In this document: piece by piece, positions 1-8,210 of the stretch
Layout of the letters: every line of letters starts with the position of its first letter
Position numbering within the stretch: the stretch's first letter is position 1
Assembly: GCA_021151765.1 (NCBI GenBank)
Contig: JAGKWR010000001.1
Coordinates: 124,001 to 188,000, forward strand
DNA: 64,000 bases
Direction: 5' to 3'
Source of the DNA: Alphaproteobacteria bacterium
GTDB taxonomy: Bacteria; Pseudomonadota; Alphaproteobacteria; Rickettsiales; UBA1997
Notes under the pieces: model-generated
What the model was told of the DNA's origin: nothing
Seen by the model: the letters and a program-made list of their open reading frames with translations, nothing else
Database searches by the model: none
Position numbers and translations under genes: made by a program

Positions 1-399
1 GTGAATCATCACGCGTGAATTTGGCAAAGAAAATCTTTTTCCGGCAGCGCCAGCTGAAAGTAATAATGAACCCATTGATGCAGCTTGTCCGATACAAATT
101 GTTGCAACATCGGGAGTGATATATTGCATAGTGTCATACATCGCCAAACCAGAAGTAACAACACCTCCTGGAGAATTAATGTAGAAATAAATGTCTTTTT
201 TCGGATCTTCCGATTCTAAAAATAAAAGCTGAGCAACAATCAATGAAGAAACTTGGTCATTTACAGGACCAGAGAGGAAAATAATTCTTTCCTTTAAAAG
301 GCGTGAATAAATATCGAAAGCGCGCTCGCCTTTGTTGGTTTGCTCAACTACTGTTGGTACAACGTAATTGGCTTGTTCGAGAATCATTTTTTCTGACAT
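1..399 (-). CDS. clpP: ATP-dependent Clp protease proteolytic subunit, 3' end outside window
   Basis: This is the serine peptidase that forms the barrel of the Clp protease and degrades unfolded or tagged proteins fed by ClpX or ClpA in the cytoplasm. The visible 133 residues match the family: YINSPGG near residue 73, the nucleophile Ser108 in GQAASMGS, and the catalytic His133 in RVMIH, which is the last codon in the window. The catalytic Asp and the C-terminal handle lie outside. The start is the ATG at 397-399, giving [15 protein letters not shown]. The gene diverges from grpE across about 180 bp, so both proteostasis genes share one intergenic control region. Identification is very secure. 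Confidence 0.97.
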   Translation of the reverse strand, partial: MSEKMILEQANYVVPTVVEQTNKGERAFDIYSRLLKERIIFLSGPVNDQVSSLIVAQLLFLESEDPKKDIYFYINSPGGVVTSGLAMYDTMQYITPDVATICIGQAASMGSLLLSAGAAGKRFSLPNSRVMIH

Positions 400-475
400 G
401 TTTTTTGAAATTTTTAAATGAAATGGAGCCGATGATTTAAGAACTGACAGTGAAAAATCAATGTCATTTTAGTTA

Positions 476-503
476 CTTGAATTTGCTTGCATGGCACTTA
501 TGT
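476..503 (+). promoter_or_regulatory. Putative RpoH (sigma-32) heat-shock promoter for grpE
   Basis: CTTGAA at 476-481 and CTTATGT at 497-503 are separated so that CTTG and the -10 element are 17 nt apart. This fits the CTTG-N17/18-CYTATNT pattern described for alphaproteobacterial heat-shock promoters. It lies about 80 nt upstream of the grpE start. The match is seen in the sequence; its use by sigma-32 is inferred. Confidence 0.55.
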
Positions 504-580
504 TTTTCGCCGTTTAAAACGCTTAATTAGAATTAGCGTTTATTTTTAGTTTTAATTTTAACTTTTGAGGAGTGCTGCAA

Positions 581-1132
581 ATGCAAGAAAATCAAGATCA
601 AAATCCCGTAGATCATAAAGTTGATAACCAAGTTGAAAATCAACAAGTACAAGATGATGTGGCGCAAAAAATTGCTGAGTTGGAGCAAAAAGCTACTGAC
701 TTAAATGATAAATTACTTCGTACTTTAGCTGAGTTAGATAACGTCAGAAGAAGAGCGCGCGAAGATATGGAGAAAGCTTCGAAATATGCAATTTCTGGTT
801 TTGTTGGGGAATTAGTTTTAGTTGTCGAAAACTTTTTGATGGCATCAGAAAATGCACCAAGAAGTGAAATTGAAAAAGTTCCAGCAATCAAAAATTATGC
901 GGATGCAATTGTGATGACGGAAAAAGAACTTTTGAAAATTCTAGAAAAAAATCAGGTCAAAAGAATTTATCCACTTAACCAACCTTTCGATCATAATTTT
1001 CACGAAGCAATTGCCCAAATTGAAAGTGATTTGGCAGAAGGAACTGTGGTGCAAGTTATTCAGTCGGGTTACACAATTTCAGATCGCTTGATTCGTCCAG
1101 CTTTGGTTGGAGTTGCTAAAGCTAAAAATTAG
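581..1132 (+). CDS. grpE: GrpE nucleotide exchange factor
   Basis: GrpE is the co-chaperone that releases ADP from DnaK during the folding cycle. The 183-residue protein has a polar, Gln/Asn-rich N-terminus, then a long coiled coil (about residues 25-75, with KIAELEQKATDLNDKLLRTLAELDN split by the family's LRTLAELDNVRRR signature). The C-terminal beta-wing carries NQPFDHNFHEAI and the terminal signature GYTISDRLIRPALVGV. I chose the ATG at 581 because a strong TGAGGAG Shine-Dalgarno lies at 565-571; an upstream in-frame GTG at 572 would overlap that site. dnaK lies 33 kb away on the other strand, and no dnaJ is present in the window. Confidence 0.96.
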   Translation: MQENQDQNPVDHKVDNQVENQQVQDDVAQKIAELEQKATDLNDKLLRTLAELDNVRRRAREDMEKASKYAISGFVGELVLVVENFLMASENAPRSEIEKVPAIKNYADAIVMTEKELLKILEKNQVKRIYPLNQPFDHNFHEAIAQIESDLAEGTVVQVIQSGYTISDRLIRPALVGVAKAKN

Positions 1133-1176
1133 TTGGAGGTTTTTGGTCTTTAATTTGTTGAGATCGCTAGCAGTTA

Positions 1177-1236
1177 TCAAACAAAAACTTGCAAAAAAAT
1201 AAGTCGCCAGTAACTTGCGCGACCCTTTTTGTTTGA
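1177..1236. terminator. Hairpin after grpE, probable terminator
   Basis: An 11-bp outer stem pairs TCAAACAAAAA (1177-1187) with TTTTTGTTTGA (1226-1236). It encloses a small GTCGC/GCGAC hairpin that is followed by a run of five T. It separates grpE from the downstream tRNA gene. The inner hairpin plus T-run could terminate transcription on the plus strand, but the stem is weak. Confidence 0.45.
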
Positions 1237-1265
1237 AAAAAATTCAGCCAAAAATTTTTAATTAC

Positions 1266-1342
1266 GGGATTATAGCTCAGTTGGTCAGAGCAGGATGCTC
1301 ATAACGTCTTGGTCGTAGGTTCAAGTCCTACTGATCCCACCA
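1266..1342 (+). tRNA. tRNA with CAU anticodon (tRNA-Ile2 or elongator tRNA-Met)
   Basis: A complete 77-nt cloverleaf with encoded CCA is visible. The acceptor is GGGATTA/TGATCCC, the D arm is GCTC/GAGC, the anticodon stem is GGATG/CGTCT with loop CTCATAA, and the T arm is GTAGG/CCTAC around TTCAAGT. The anticodon is CAU. The variable region TGGTC and T arm resemble the minor tRNA-Ile2, whose C34 is converted to lysidine by TilS, more than elongator Met. However, the acceptor lacks the C4-G69/C5-G68 pairs known to guide TilS in E. coli, so the amino-acid identity stays open. It is not the initiator type, because it has no GGG/CCC anticodon stem. Confidence 0.93.
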
Positions 1343-1457
1343 GCCTTCGCTCTTGCGAGCTTCGGCTGGCATGCCAGCCTTTAGGTTGGCTTGTCGGTTG
1401 GAGATTGTTAGAGTGAAGGCTGCTCGCCGTAGCCTTTTGGGGTTAAGGTGGGCTTAT
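1340..1457 (+). repeat. GC-rich inverted-repeat cluster directly after the tRNA CCA
   Basis: Starting within the tRNA CCA, CCAGCC...GGCTGG (1340-1369) forms a hairpin with an inner GCTC/GAGC stem. A second hairpin GCCAGCC/GGTTGGC follows at 1373-1390. GAGTGAAGGCTG at 1411-1422 is almost the reverse complement of CAGCCTTCGCTC at 1341-1352, giving an alternative long-range pairing. A further GCTCGCC/GGTGGGC pairing (about 1422-1453, with G-U pairs) follows. Together with the tail up to rpmI (1569) this 226-bp gap holds no convincing gene. The layout resembles inverted-repeat tails I recall between tRNA genes and small GIY-YIG genes in other bacteria; here no intact ORF follows. Confidence 0.55.
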
Positions 1458-1568
1458 TCAAGATTTTCTTTGGAATTTCTTGAGAGATTTTCTTTTGAAA
1501 GTCACTGATTCACGGGTCAAGGCAATCTACCTGTGTTTTCTGCATATTAATTTAATTGATAAAATGAC

Positions 1569-1772
1569 ATGCCAAAAATGAAAACAAATAGCGGTGCTAA
1601 GAAGAGATTCAAAGTTACCGGAACCGGAAAAGTTGTTCATAAACAAGCCGGAAAACGTCACAATTTGGGTAAAAAAAGCCAGACTCGTATCAGAGATTTG
1701 CGTAAAGGCGCAGAGCTTTCTGAAGGTCACAGCGCTAGCGTCTTGAAGCACAAGATGCCTTATAACCGTTAA
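1569..1772 (+). CDS. rpmI: 50S ribosomal protein L35
   Basis: L35 is a small basic protein of the large ribosomal subunit. The 67 residues begin [21 protein letters not shown], which is the family signature, and continue with HNLGKKS and RIRDLRKG. Length is normal. The gene is followed after 18 bp by rplT, as in the conserved infC-rpmI-rplT operon, but infC is not immediately upstream; a tRNA with a hairpin tail sits there instead. The start follows a weak ribosome-binding context (AAAATGACATG). Confidence 0.97.
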   Translation: MPKMKTNSGAKKRFKVTGTGKVVHKQAGKRHNLGKKSQTRIRDLRKGAELSEGHSASVLKHKMPYNR

Positions 1773-1790
1773 TTTTAAAGGAGTTTACCC

Positions 1791-2147
1791 ATGAGTCGTG
1801 TAAAAAGAGGTGTTACTAAAAAAGCTCGTCATAAGAAAATCTTAAAACTTGCTAAAGGCTATCGCGGTCGCGCAAAGAATTGTTTCCGCGTTGCAATTGA
1901 AAAAGTCGAAAAAGCATTGCGTTACGCTTATCGTGACCGTCGTGCTAAAAAAAGAGACTTCCGTGGTTTATGGATTCAGCGTATCAACGCTGCAGTTCGT
2001 CCACACGGATTGGTTTACTCAAGATTCATCAATGGCTTGAAATTAGCTAATATTGATCTTGATCGTAAAGTTTTATCTGACTTGGCAATCAAACAACCAG
2101 AAGCTTTCGCTAAAATTGTAGAAAAAGCAAAAGCGGCTTTGAAATAA
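1791..2147 (+). CDS. rplT: 50S ribosomal protein L20
   Basis: L20 binds 23S rRNA early and is needed for assembly of the large subunit. The 118-residue protein starts [20 protein letters not shown] and carries the family blocks [30 protein letters not shown] and LWIQRINAA, with YSRFINGLK near residue 77. A good AAAGGAG Shine-Dalgarno lies 7 nt before the ATG. It is co-transcribed with rpmI. A long imperfect hairpin just after the stop may end this unit. Confidence 0.98.
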   Translation: MSRVKRGVTKKARHKKILKLAKGYRGRAKNCFRVAIEKVEKALRYAYRDRRAKKRDFRGLWIQRINAAVRPHGLVYSRFINGLKLANIDLDRKVLSDLAIKQPEAFAKIVEKAKAALK

Positions 2148-2156
2148 ATTTAATTT

Positions 2157-2251
2157 CCGCTTTGTCCTGAGGCGTCGCCGAAGAATTTTGTGAGCAGAAC
2201 TTCGAATCTGTCTTCTGAAATTTTCCGGCACGCTGCAGGATGACAAAGCAA
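2157..2251. repeat. Dispersed palindrome (copy A), imperfect long hairpin
   Basis: GCTTTGTC-CTG near the left end pairs with CAG-GAT-GACAAAGC near 2238-2251. Inner arms (GGCGTCGCCGAAGAATTTT against AAATTTTCCGGCACGC) continue the stem imperfectly. The whole roughly 95-bp unit folds back on itself. Its end sequence (GGATGACAAAG) resembles the CGTCATCC ends of the hairpin after pnp at 20440. Such fold-back units sit between genes in many alphaproteobacteria; a terminator role is possible but there is no long T-run. Confidence 0.55.
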
Positions 2252-2262
2252 AATTATTCCCC

Positions 2263-2673
2263 ATGAAACTCTACAACGCCCTCATCAAAAAAAATTCCGA
2301 AGGTAAAATTTCTGATATAATCATCCTCAAAGATGGTTTCTCGATGACTGCCTTTTTATTCAGCGCCTTGTGGTTTCTTTATCATAAAATGCGTAAAGAA
2401 TTTGCGGTATTATTAATCGCTAATTTCGTTTTTGCTTTCGCCGGAAAATATCATTTCTTATCTGGCTTCGATGAAATGTTTTTACAGCTTTCTTTCTTTT
2501 TTGTTATCGCTCTAAACGCCAATTATTGGTTGGTGGATGATCTTAAAAAACGTGGATATGAATTTGTCGGTTTGGTTTTTGGATCAAGCGCTTCTAACGC
2601 CAAATTGCGTTTTATTGAAAATTTAAAATCTGACAATCTTCTCGAGTCAGTTGAACTCGCAAATCTAAACTAA
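2263..2673 (+). CDS. DUF2628-type small membrane protein
   Basis: This 136-residue protein looks like the DUF2628 family: an N-terminal segment ILKDGFSMTAFLFSALWFLYHKM, where Asp-Gly-Phe-Ser precedes the first membrane span, and then two further hydrophobic segments (about residues 46-60 and 72-88). The soluble C-terminus reads YWLVDDLKKRGYEFVG. Its function is not known. It ends 1 bp before hisH, so the two are almost certainly co-transcribed; this neighbourhood is seen in other alphaproteobacteria. The start ATG follows a long hairpin and has only a weak ribosome site. Confidence 0.75.
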   Translation: MKLYNALIKKNSEGKISDIIILKDGFSMTAFLFSALWFLYHKMRKEFAVLLIANFVFAFAGKYHFLSGFDEMFLQLSFFFVIALNANYWLVDDLKKRGYEFVGLVFGSSASNAKLRFIENLKSDNLLESVELANLN

Positions 2674-2674
2674 C

Positions 2675-3301
2675 ATGAAAACGGTCATTATTGATTACGG
2701 TTCGGGAAATATCGAATCAGTGTTTAACGCTTTGTCGAGTGTGAAAAGCGCAAATCAACAAGTGATAATTTCAAACAATCCTAGTGATTTAAAATCGGCA
2801 ACTTCTTTGATTTTACCGGGTGTTGGTGCTTTTGCTGATTGTATTGCTGGGCTTAAAGCGGTTACTGGTCTTTCTGAAGAATTAAGAAAACAGGTAATCA
2901 TCGAAAAAAAACCTTTCCTTGGAATTTGTGTGGGAATGCAAGTTCTTGCCTCAGTTGGTTATGAAAATGGCGAGCATCAAGGTTTGAGTTTTATCAACGG
3001 TAAAGTTGAACAAATTCCGGCTAACGGCGTCAAAATTCCGCACATGGGTTGGAATGAAGTTATTGTTAAAAATAACCATGCGGTTTTTGATGGTATCAAA
3101 ACCGGAGATCATTTTTACTTCGCGAATTCTTATCACTTCCGTTGCCAAAACGAGCATAATGAATTGGCGCATGTGGAATATGGTACCAAAATTTGCGCTG
3201 CAATTGCTAAAGACAATATTTTTGGCGCTCAATTTCATCCTGAAAAAAGTGGCGAAACTGGTTTGAGAATGCTCAAAAATTTCCTCAACTGGCGACCATA
3301 A
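2675..3301 (+). CDS. hisH: Imidazole glycerol phosphate synthase glutaminase subunit HisH
   Basis: HisH hydrolyses glutamine and passes ammonia to HisF for imidazole ring formation in histidine synthesis. The 208 residues show the class-I amidotransferase triad: Cys85 in GICVGMQ, His188 and Glu190 in QFHPEKS. The family blocks IIDYGSGNIESV and LPGVGAF are also present. Length is typical. No hisF, hisA or other ring-forming his genes are adjacent; the only other his-type gene in the window is hisC at 53.9 kb. A related glutaminase serving a sugar-amidation pathway is therefore an alternative, though the sequence reads as a normal HisH. The stop overlaps the next start at 3301. Confidence 0.88.
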   Translation: MKTVIIDYGSGNIESVFNALSSVKSANQQVIISNNPSDLKSATSLILPGVGAFADCIAGLKAVTGLSEELRKQVIIEKKPFLGICVGMQVLASVGYENGEHQGLSFINGKVEQIPANGVKIPHMGWNEVIVKNNHAVFDGIKTGDHFYFANSYHFRCQNEHNELAHVEYGTKICAAIAKDNIFGAQFHPEKSGETGLRMLKNFLNWRP

Positions 3302-4308
3302 TGCAAAAAATTTCGCAGTTCTTTTTCGATGCTATGTTCAACGAAAAAACTGGCTATTATCGCATAAAAAATCCGATCGGAAAAGACTCTGATTTCATTA
3401 CCGCCCCTGAAATTTCCCAAGCTTTTGGCGAAACTATCGCTGCTTATATTTTACAAATTGCGCACACTAAAAATGGCGAACTAGCTTTAGTTGAAATGGG
3501 TGCTGGCAAAGGTACTTTGCTGTTTGATATTTTGAGTTCGATCAAAAAATTAGCTGATAAAAATATTGCACCGGCCATTGATTTTGTTAGCCGTGTTGCT
3601 TGTCATATTGTTGAAATAAATCCGGTTTTGCGTCAAATTCAGCAAGAAAAATTGAGTCAATTTAATGTTAGCTGGTATGAAAATTTAGCGGAAATTTCTT
3701 TGCAAGATCGTGAGCTTATTTTCATCAGCAACGAGCTTTTTGATTGCTTTCCCATCGATCAATTTATCTTAACTGAAACTGGTTGGTGTGAAAGAATGGT
3801 TGAAGATAAAAAATTTATTCTCGCCGCTTTTGACAAAAAAATTCATGATTTTATTGAACAAGAAATCCAAGCTTTAGCCCCAATCGGCGCGGTTTTTGAA
3901 TATAGCCAAGCCGCACGAGAATTCATGGCACAGCTTTGTCAAACTTTACAAAAACACGGCGGCATCGCCATCAACATTGATTACGGATACAGCAAAAATA
4001 TTTTTGCCAACACGTTGCAAGCGCTGAAGAATCATCAAAAAGTCGATGTTTTAGAAAATCCCGGAAGCGCTGATCTTACTGCGCAAGTTGACTTTTTCGC
4101 TTTGGATAAAATTGCAAAAAAAGCGCAGCTAAATTCTTCTCTCATAACTCAAAGAGAATTTTTGCAAAGCCTAGGAATTGAAGAGCGCCGCAAAATTTTG
4201 TTAACAAAGAATCACGAAAAAACGACGGAAATAAACTCGGCTATTGATCGTTTAATTGATTCCGATCAAATGGGCGAACTGTTCAAATGTCACATCATCT
4301 GGAAATAA
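3301..4308 (+). CDS. NDUFAF7/MidA-family class I SAM-dependent methyltransferase
   Basis: This belongs to the family of mitochondrial NDUFAF7, which methylates an arginine of a complex I subunit. The role of bacterial members is not established here. The 335-residue protein shows the family start region ([28 protein letters not shown]), a SAM-binding GAGKGTL loop near residue 69 preceded by LVEMGAG, and [13 protein letters not shown] near residue 143, a conserved family block. [10 protein letters not shown] follows near residue 222. The ATG overlaps the last base of hisH, pointing to translational coupling, and bioB starts 2 bp after its stop. Confidence 0.88.
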   Translation: MQKISQFFFDAMFNEKTGYYRIKNPIGKDSDFITAPEISQAFGETIAAYILQIAHTKNGELALVEMGAGKGTLLFDILSSIKKLADKNIAPAIDFVSRVACHIVEINPVLRQIQQEKLSQFNVSWYENLAEISLQDRELIFISNELFDCFPIDQFILTETGWCERMVEDKKFILAAFDKKIHDFIEQEIQALAPIGAVFEYSQAAREFMAQLCQTLQKHGGIAINIDYGYSKNIFANTLQALKNHQKVDVLENPGSADLTAQVDFFALDKIAKKAQLNSSLITQREFLQSLGIEERRKILLTKNHEKTTEINSAIDRLIDSDQMGELFKCHIIWK

Positions 4309-4310
4309 TT

Positions 4311-5306
4311 ATGAAAGAAGTAACACAAGTTAGCCAAGATAAATTCTTGTCTGCATCTTACGAATCAGGCGTGCGCCACGATTTCACTTTGGAAGAAGTT
4401 TTAAAACTTTTTGAATTACCATTTAATGATTTGATCTTCAAAGCTGCGGAAGTTCACCGCGCCAATCATGATCAAAACGCTGTGCAAATCAGTACTTTAT
4501 TGAGTATCAAAACTGGTTCTTGCCCAGAAAATTGTAAATATTGTCCGCAATCAGCGCATTTCGACACTGGCCTTGCAAAAGAATCTTTGATGCCAATTGA
4601 TAAAATTTTGGAAGCAGCTGACGCGGCAAAAAAAGCCGGCGCATCAAGATTTTGTATGGGTGCGGCGTGGAGAAGTTTGCACGATCGTGATGTTGAGAAA
4701 ATTTGTTCAATCGTTGATGAAGTCAAAAAAACTGGCCTCGAAACTTGTATGACGCTTGGAATGTTAACCAAAGAACAAAGCGAAAAACTTAAAGAAGCGG
4801 GTTTGGATTATTACAATCACAACATCGACTCTTCGCCAGAATTTTACTCAGAAATTATCACAACGCGTAATTTTGAAGATCGTTTGAACACCTTGAAAAA
4901 TGTTCGTGAAGCTGGTTTGAACGTGTGTTCCGGCGGTATTGTTGGCATGGGTGAAAAACGCGAAGATCGCGCTAAAATGTTGATCGTTTTGGCCAATTTA
5001 CCAAAACAACCGCAGTCCGTTCCCATCAACATGTTGGTGAAAGTGAAAGGCACGCCGCTTGATCAGGTTGAAGATTTAGATCAGTTCGAATTCATCCGCA
5101 CCATCGCAGTTGCCAGAATCATGATGCCAAAATCAGCAGTGCGCTTGTCAGCTGGCCGCGAAAATATGAATGAGCAAACTCAAGCCTTGTGTTTCTTGGC
5201 CGGAGCCAACTCAATTTTTTACGGCGAAAAACTTCTAACCACCGCTAACCCAGAAATGGAGCGTGATCAGAAGCTTTTTGAGAAATTAGGAATTAAAGGA
5301 AAATAA
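4311..5306 (+). CDS. bioB: Biotin synthase
   Basis: BioB is a radical-SAM enzyme that inserts sulfur into dethiobiotin. The 331-residue protein carries the cluster motif Cys71-x3-Cys75-x2-Cys78 ([14 protein letters not shown]). It also has [12 protein letters not shown], the GGIVGMGE block and the RLSAGRENM segment with the arginine that ligates the [2Fe-2S] cluster. I chose the ATG at 4311 rather than the longer frame from 4287, since that would overlap the previous gene and add residues not seen in the family. No bioA, bioD or bioF is nearby. A biotin-dependent carboxylase subunit (pccA) is in the window. Confidence 0.95.
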   Translation: MKEVTQVSQDKFLSASYESGVRHDFTLEEVLKLFELPFNDLIFKAAEVHRANHDQNAVQISTLLSIKTGSCPENCKYCPQSAHFDTGLAKESLMPIDKILEAADAAKKAGASRFCMGAAWRSLHDRDVEKICSIVDEVKKTGLETCMTLGMLTKEQSEKLKEAGLDYYNHNIDSSPEFYSEIITTRNFEDRLNTLKNVREAGLNVCSGGIVGMGEKREDRAKMLIVLANLPKQPQSVPINMLVKVKGTPLDQVEDLDQFEFIRTIAVARIMMPKSAVRLSAGRENMNEQTQALCFLAGANSIFYGEKLLTTANPEMERDQKLFEKLGIKGK

Positions 5307-5325
5307 CAATTAAATCGGAGTAACC

Positions 5326-5790
5326 ATGTCAAACATCGAAGCAAAATTAAAATCTTTAGGAATTGAATTGCCAACGCCAGCGGCACCGGTGGCGAATTAT
5401 GTTGGGTTTGTGAAATCGGGAAATGTGGTTTTTGTTTCTGGTCAGTTGCCTTTTGAAAATGGCAAGTTGCAGATGATTGGAAAAGTGGGATCAGAAGTTT
5501 CAGCAGAAGATGCTAAAAAAGCAGCTCGTCTTTGTGCGATTGGTTTGTTAGCGCAATTGAAAGTGGCGTGTGATGGCGATCTTGAACGCGTGGTTCGTTG
5601 CGTAAAGTTAGGAATTTTTGTTAATGGTGATGCTAATTTCAAAGATCATCCTGCAGTTGCTAACGGTGCTTCCGACTTGATGGTTGAAGTTTTGGGTGAC
5701 GCTGGCAAACACGCTCGTGCAGCAGTTGGATCAGGCTCTTTGCCTTTTGGTGTTGCTGTTGAAGTTGATGCGATTTTTGAAATTAAATAA
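5326..5790 (+). CDS. RidA/YjgF-family protein
   Basis: RidA-like proteins often hydrolyse reactive enamine or imine intermediates released by PLP enzymes such as threonine dehydratase. The 154-residue protein has the roughly 150-residue subtype layout: LGIELPTPAAPVANYVGFV at the N-terminus, VFVSGQLPFENG, and SLPFGVAVEVDAIFE at the end. The arginine seen in archetypal RidA appears in ARAAVGSGSLP. A good CGGAG ribosome site precedes the ATG. It converges on lysR with a shared terminator hairpin. A threonine/serine dehydratase 1.5 kb downstream is a plausible functional partner. Confidence 0.88.
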   Translation: MSNIEAKLKSLGIELPTPAAPVANYVGFVKSGNVVFVSGQLPFENGKLQMIGKVGSEVSAEDAKKAARLCAIGLLAQLKVACDGDLERVVRCVKLGIFVNGDANFKDHPAVANGASDLMVEVLGDAGKHARAAVGSGSLPFGVAVEVDAIFEIK

Positions 5791-5794
5791 CCGT

Positions 5795-6709
5795 TTATTT
5801 TTTACTGACTTCGCTGAGCCAATTGGTGAAGTCAGTAATTTTTTGTGCTACGTTTTTTTGTTTGAGATGCAAAGCGTAGTAGGTGTAGCTGCTTTTGAAG
5901 TCTGATTTTATCGCCTCGACCAATTCTTTACTTTTCAGTTCTTTTTCGATTAAAAATTTCGGCACTAAACCAACGCCCATGCTGTTTTTTGCCGCTTCGG
6001 ATAACATAAATAGATGTTCAAAAACCTGCCCGTGATCAATGGCGATTTTTTTGAAACCGAAATGTTGTAAATATTTTTGCCACATTTGCTCGCGATAAGT
6101 GTGGCCAAGCAAATTACAGCGTAACAAGTCTTTAGCTTCTTTAATTTTCTGCTCTTTTTTGTATTTCGGCGAGCAAACGCAAAGCAATTCTTCGCCCATC
6201 AGTTTAGTGGCGATAAATTTTTGCCACTTGGGATTGTTTTGAGCGCTGTATTTTTGCGAACTAACACGAATCGCTAAGTCGCAGCCTTCTTTCTTGAAAT
6301 CAATATCGCCGTCGCCAATTTTCATCAGCACGTCATATTGCGGAAATCTTTTCTTAAAATCTGACAAAAGTGGCACCAACCAAACGCCGCTCATTGATGG
6401 CATAACGTTGATGTGAATTACTTCTTTAGTTTTTTTGCGAGTTTTTGATTCTAAGATTTCTGTTGTCGCAGCTTCAATATTTAGAAGGGCTGATTTGATT
6501 TTTTCTAAATAGATTTTTGCGGCATCCGTTAAGTCGAGAGATTGAAAATTACGTGCAAAAAGTTTCAAACCCAAATGATCTTCCAGCAAAGCAATTTGTT
6601 TGCTCACAGCACCTTGAGTTAAATTTAGAATTGCAGCAGCTTTAGAGAAATTTTTAGTTTCGGCGCAAACCACAAAAACTTTTAAACTTTTTAACGGCGG
6701 TAATTTCAT
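5795..6709 (-). CDS. LysR-family transcriptional regulator
   Basis: A 304-residue LysR-type regulator. The N-terminal winged helix-turn-helix spans about residues 1-60 (LKSLKVFVVCAETKNFSKAA, LNLTQGAVSKQIALLE), followed by a linker helix and a periplasmic-binding-type effector domain. The N-terminus LPPLKSLKVF is like the GcvA branch, whose members often regulate a divergent neighbour. It diverges from the VOC gene across about 120 bp containing TTTTTTTCATAAT-like AT-rich sequence. The effector is unknown; the VOC protein/dehydratase pair is the likeliest target. Confidence 0.9.
   Translation of the reverse strand: MKLPPLKSLKVFVVCAETKNFSKAAAILNLTQGAVSKQIALLEDHLGLKLFARNFQSLDLTDAAKIYLEKIKSALLNIEAATTEILESKTRKKTKEVIHINVMPSMSGVWLVPLLSDFKKRFPQYDVLMKIGDGDIDFKKEGCDLAIRVSSQKYSAQNNPKWQKFIATKLMGEELLCVCSPKYKKEQKIKEAKDLLRCNLLGHTYREQMWQKYLQHFGFKKIAIDHGQVFEHLFMLSEAAKNSMGVGLVPKFLIEKELKSKELVEAIKSDFKSSYTYYALHLKQKNVAQKITDFTNWLSEVSKK
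5802..5844. terminator. Bidirectional terminator between ridA and lysR
   Basis: ACTGACTTC (5804-5812) pairs perfectly with GAAGTCAGT (5828-5836) around a loop containing CCAATTGG. T-rich runs flank both sides (TTTATTTTTT before, AATTTTTTG after). It overlaps the last codons of lysR, so the lysR coding sequence encodes part of its own terminator. Confidence 0.75.
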
Positions 6710-6830
6710 GAAGAATTTAGCTATGAATTTTTTTCATAATAGTCGCACAAAAAGATTAGTTTGTAAAAAAATTCAAGCGGATGTTTTGTGCTGTGCAGAA
6801 TTTAATTAACGCTTTAACAATCTTAATTTT

Positions 6831-7253
6831 ATGGCTTTACAACCTTTTCATTTAGCAATGCCAGTCAATGATTTGGCGGCTACACGCAAATTTTATGGTG
6901 AATTTTTAGGCTTCGCTGAAGGTCGATCAAACGAAGCTTGGATTGATTGGGATTTTTTCGGTCATCAATTTGTAACGCATTTGCGTCCAACTCCGGCTGT
7001 TGGTGAAAAAGTGGTGAATCATGTTGATGGTCACGGTGTTCCCGTCCCGCATTTCGGCGTAGTGCTTGAGTGGCAACAATGGCATGATTTTGCTGATCGT
7101 CTTAAAGCTCATAACGTGCAATTTGTGATTGAGCCGTATATTCGTTTTAAAGGCCAGGTTGGTGAACAAGCGACTATGTTCTTTTGTGATCCAAGCGGCA
7201 ACGCGCTTGAGTTCAAAGCCTTTAAAGATATGTCAAAATTATTCGCTAAATAA
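6831..7253 (+). CDS. VOC-superfamily (glyoxalase/dioxygenase fold) protein
   Basis: This 140-residue protein is a vicinal-oxygen-chelate fold member: [23 protein letters not shown] at the N-terminus, [23 protein letters not shown] in the middle, and [19 protein letters not shown] at the end. The candidate metal ligands His8, His65 or His75 and the terminal Glu are present. Several VOC relatives of this type are annotated as dioxygenase-like proteins without known substrate. It is followed after 1 bp by a threonine/serine dehydratase gene and diverges from a LysR gene, so all three may form one small metabolic unit. Confidence 0.82.
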   Translation: MALQPFHLAMPVNDLAATRKFYGEFLGFAEGRSNEAWIDWDFFGHQFVTHLRPTPAVGEKVVNHVDGHGVPVPHFGVVLEWQQWHDFADRLKAHNVQFVIEPYIRFKGQVGEQATMFFCDPSGNALEFKAFKDMSKLFAK

Positions 7254-7254
7254 C

Positions 7255-8196
7255 ATGACGGAGTTGAATTTTAATCATATCCAAGCGGCAGCAAAGCGTT
7301 TACAAGGCCACGTTGAAAAAACGCCGGTAATTTTTAGCGAAGAATTAAATCGTGAACTTGGCGCGCAGATTTTCTTCAAAATGGAAAATCAGCAAAAAAC
7401 CAAATCATTCAAAGCGCGCGGAGCTTTCAATTCGCTTTTGGCTTACAAAGAAAAACATGGCGAGTTTCCTAAGAAAGTAGTTGCGCAAAGTTCGGGAAAT
7501 CATGCTCAAGCAATTGCCAAAGCATGTCAGGAATTCAATATTCCGGCTTTGATTTACATGATTACCAAAGCTTCACCAGTTAAAATTGCGGCAACTCGTG
7601 CTTTAGGCGCTGAGGTGGTGCTGTTTGACAAAAGATCTGAAGTGAACAAATCAGCAGAAGACAAACAAAATGAAGGCTACTTTTTCGTTCATCCAAATGC
7701 TGGTGACGATGTAATTTGCGGTCAAGGAACAGCGGCATTTGAAGCTTTGTCAGAAATCGGTGAAGTTGATGCGTTGTTTGCTCCATGCGGCGGCGGCGGG
7801 TTGGTTGCGGGAACTTACTTGGCAAGTTTAGGACTTTCGCCAAATGCCAAAACTTTTGCCTGTGAACCACTTAATGCCAATGATGCAGCGCGTTCAGTAC
7901 GTTTGGGAAAAATTGTCGGCTATGAAGATACGCCTAATACAATTGCTGATGGTGCTAGAACTCTGTGCGTTATGCCACAAACTTTTGACTATTTAAAAGA
8001 AGTTGCGGGATTTTTTGAAATTCAGGAAGAAGAAATAATTTCTTGGCAAAAAAGATTGTCAGAAATTTTAGCGCAGAAAATTGAACCGACTTCCGTCCTT
8101 GCAATTGCAGGAGCTGCACAATATCTTGAACGAAATCACCAAATAAAAAATCCGAAAATTTTAGTTATAATTTCTGGCGGCAACATTGTCGGATAA
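7255..8196 (+). CDS. Threonine/serine dehydratase or serine racemase (PLP fold type II)
   Basis: The 313-residue protein is a single-domain member of the tryptophan-synthase-beta fold. Lys53 in KTKSFKARGA forms the Schiff base, SSGNHAQ binds the substrate carboxylate, the CGGGGLVAG glycine loop holds the PLP phosphate, and ISGGN near the end contacts the ring nitrogen. It lacks the C-terminal ACT regulatory domain of biosynthetic IlvA, so a catabolic dehydratase or serine racemase activity is more likely. I chose the ATG at 7255 (MTELNFNHIQ), 1 bp after the VOC stop; the longer frame from 7129 would lie inside that gene. Confidence 0.9.
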   Translation: MTELNFNHIQAAAKRLQGHVEKTPVIFSEELNRELGAQIFFKMENQQKTKSFKARGAFNSLLAYKEKHGEFPKKVVAQSSGNHAQAIAKACQEFNIPALIYMITKASPVKIAATRALGAEVVLFDKRSEVNKSAEDKQNEGYFFVHPNAGDDVICGQGTAAFEALSEIGEVDALFAPCGGGGLVAGTYLASLGLSPNAKTFACEPLNANDAARSVRLGKIVGYEDTPNTIADGARTLCVMPQTFDYLKEVAGFFEIQEEEIISWQKRLSEILAQKIEPTSVLAIAGAAQYLERNHQIKNPKILVIISGGNIVG

Positions 8197-8210
8197 AAAG
8201 CTTTTATGAT

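Noticed and set aside
1266..1342. Calling this tRNA an initiator tRNA-fMet
   Set aside because: It lacks the three G-C pairs of the initiator anticodon stem and has a paired first acceptor base.
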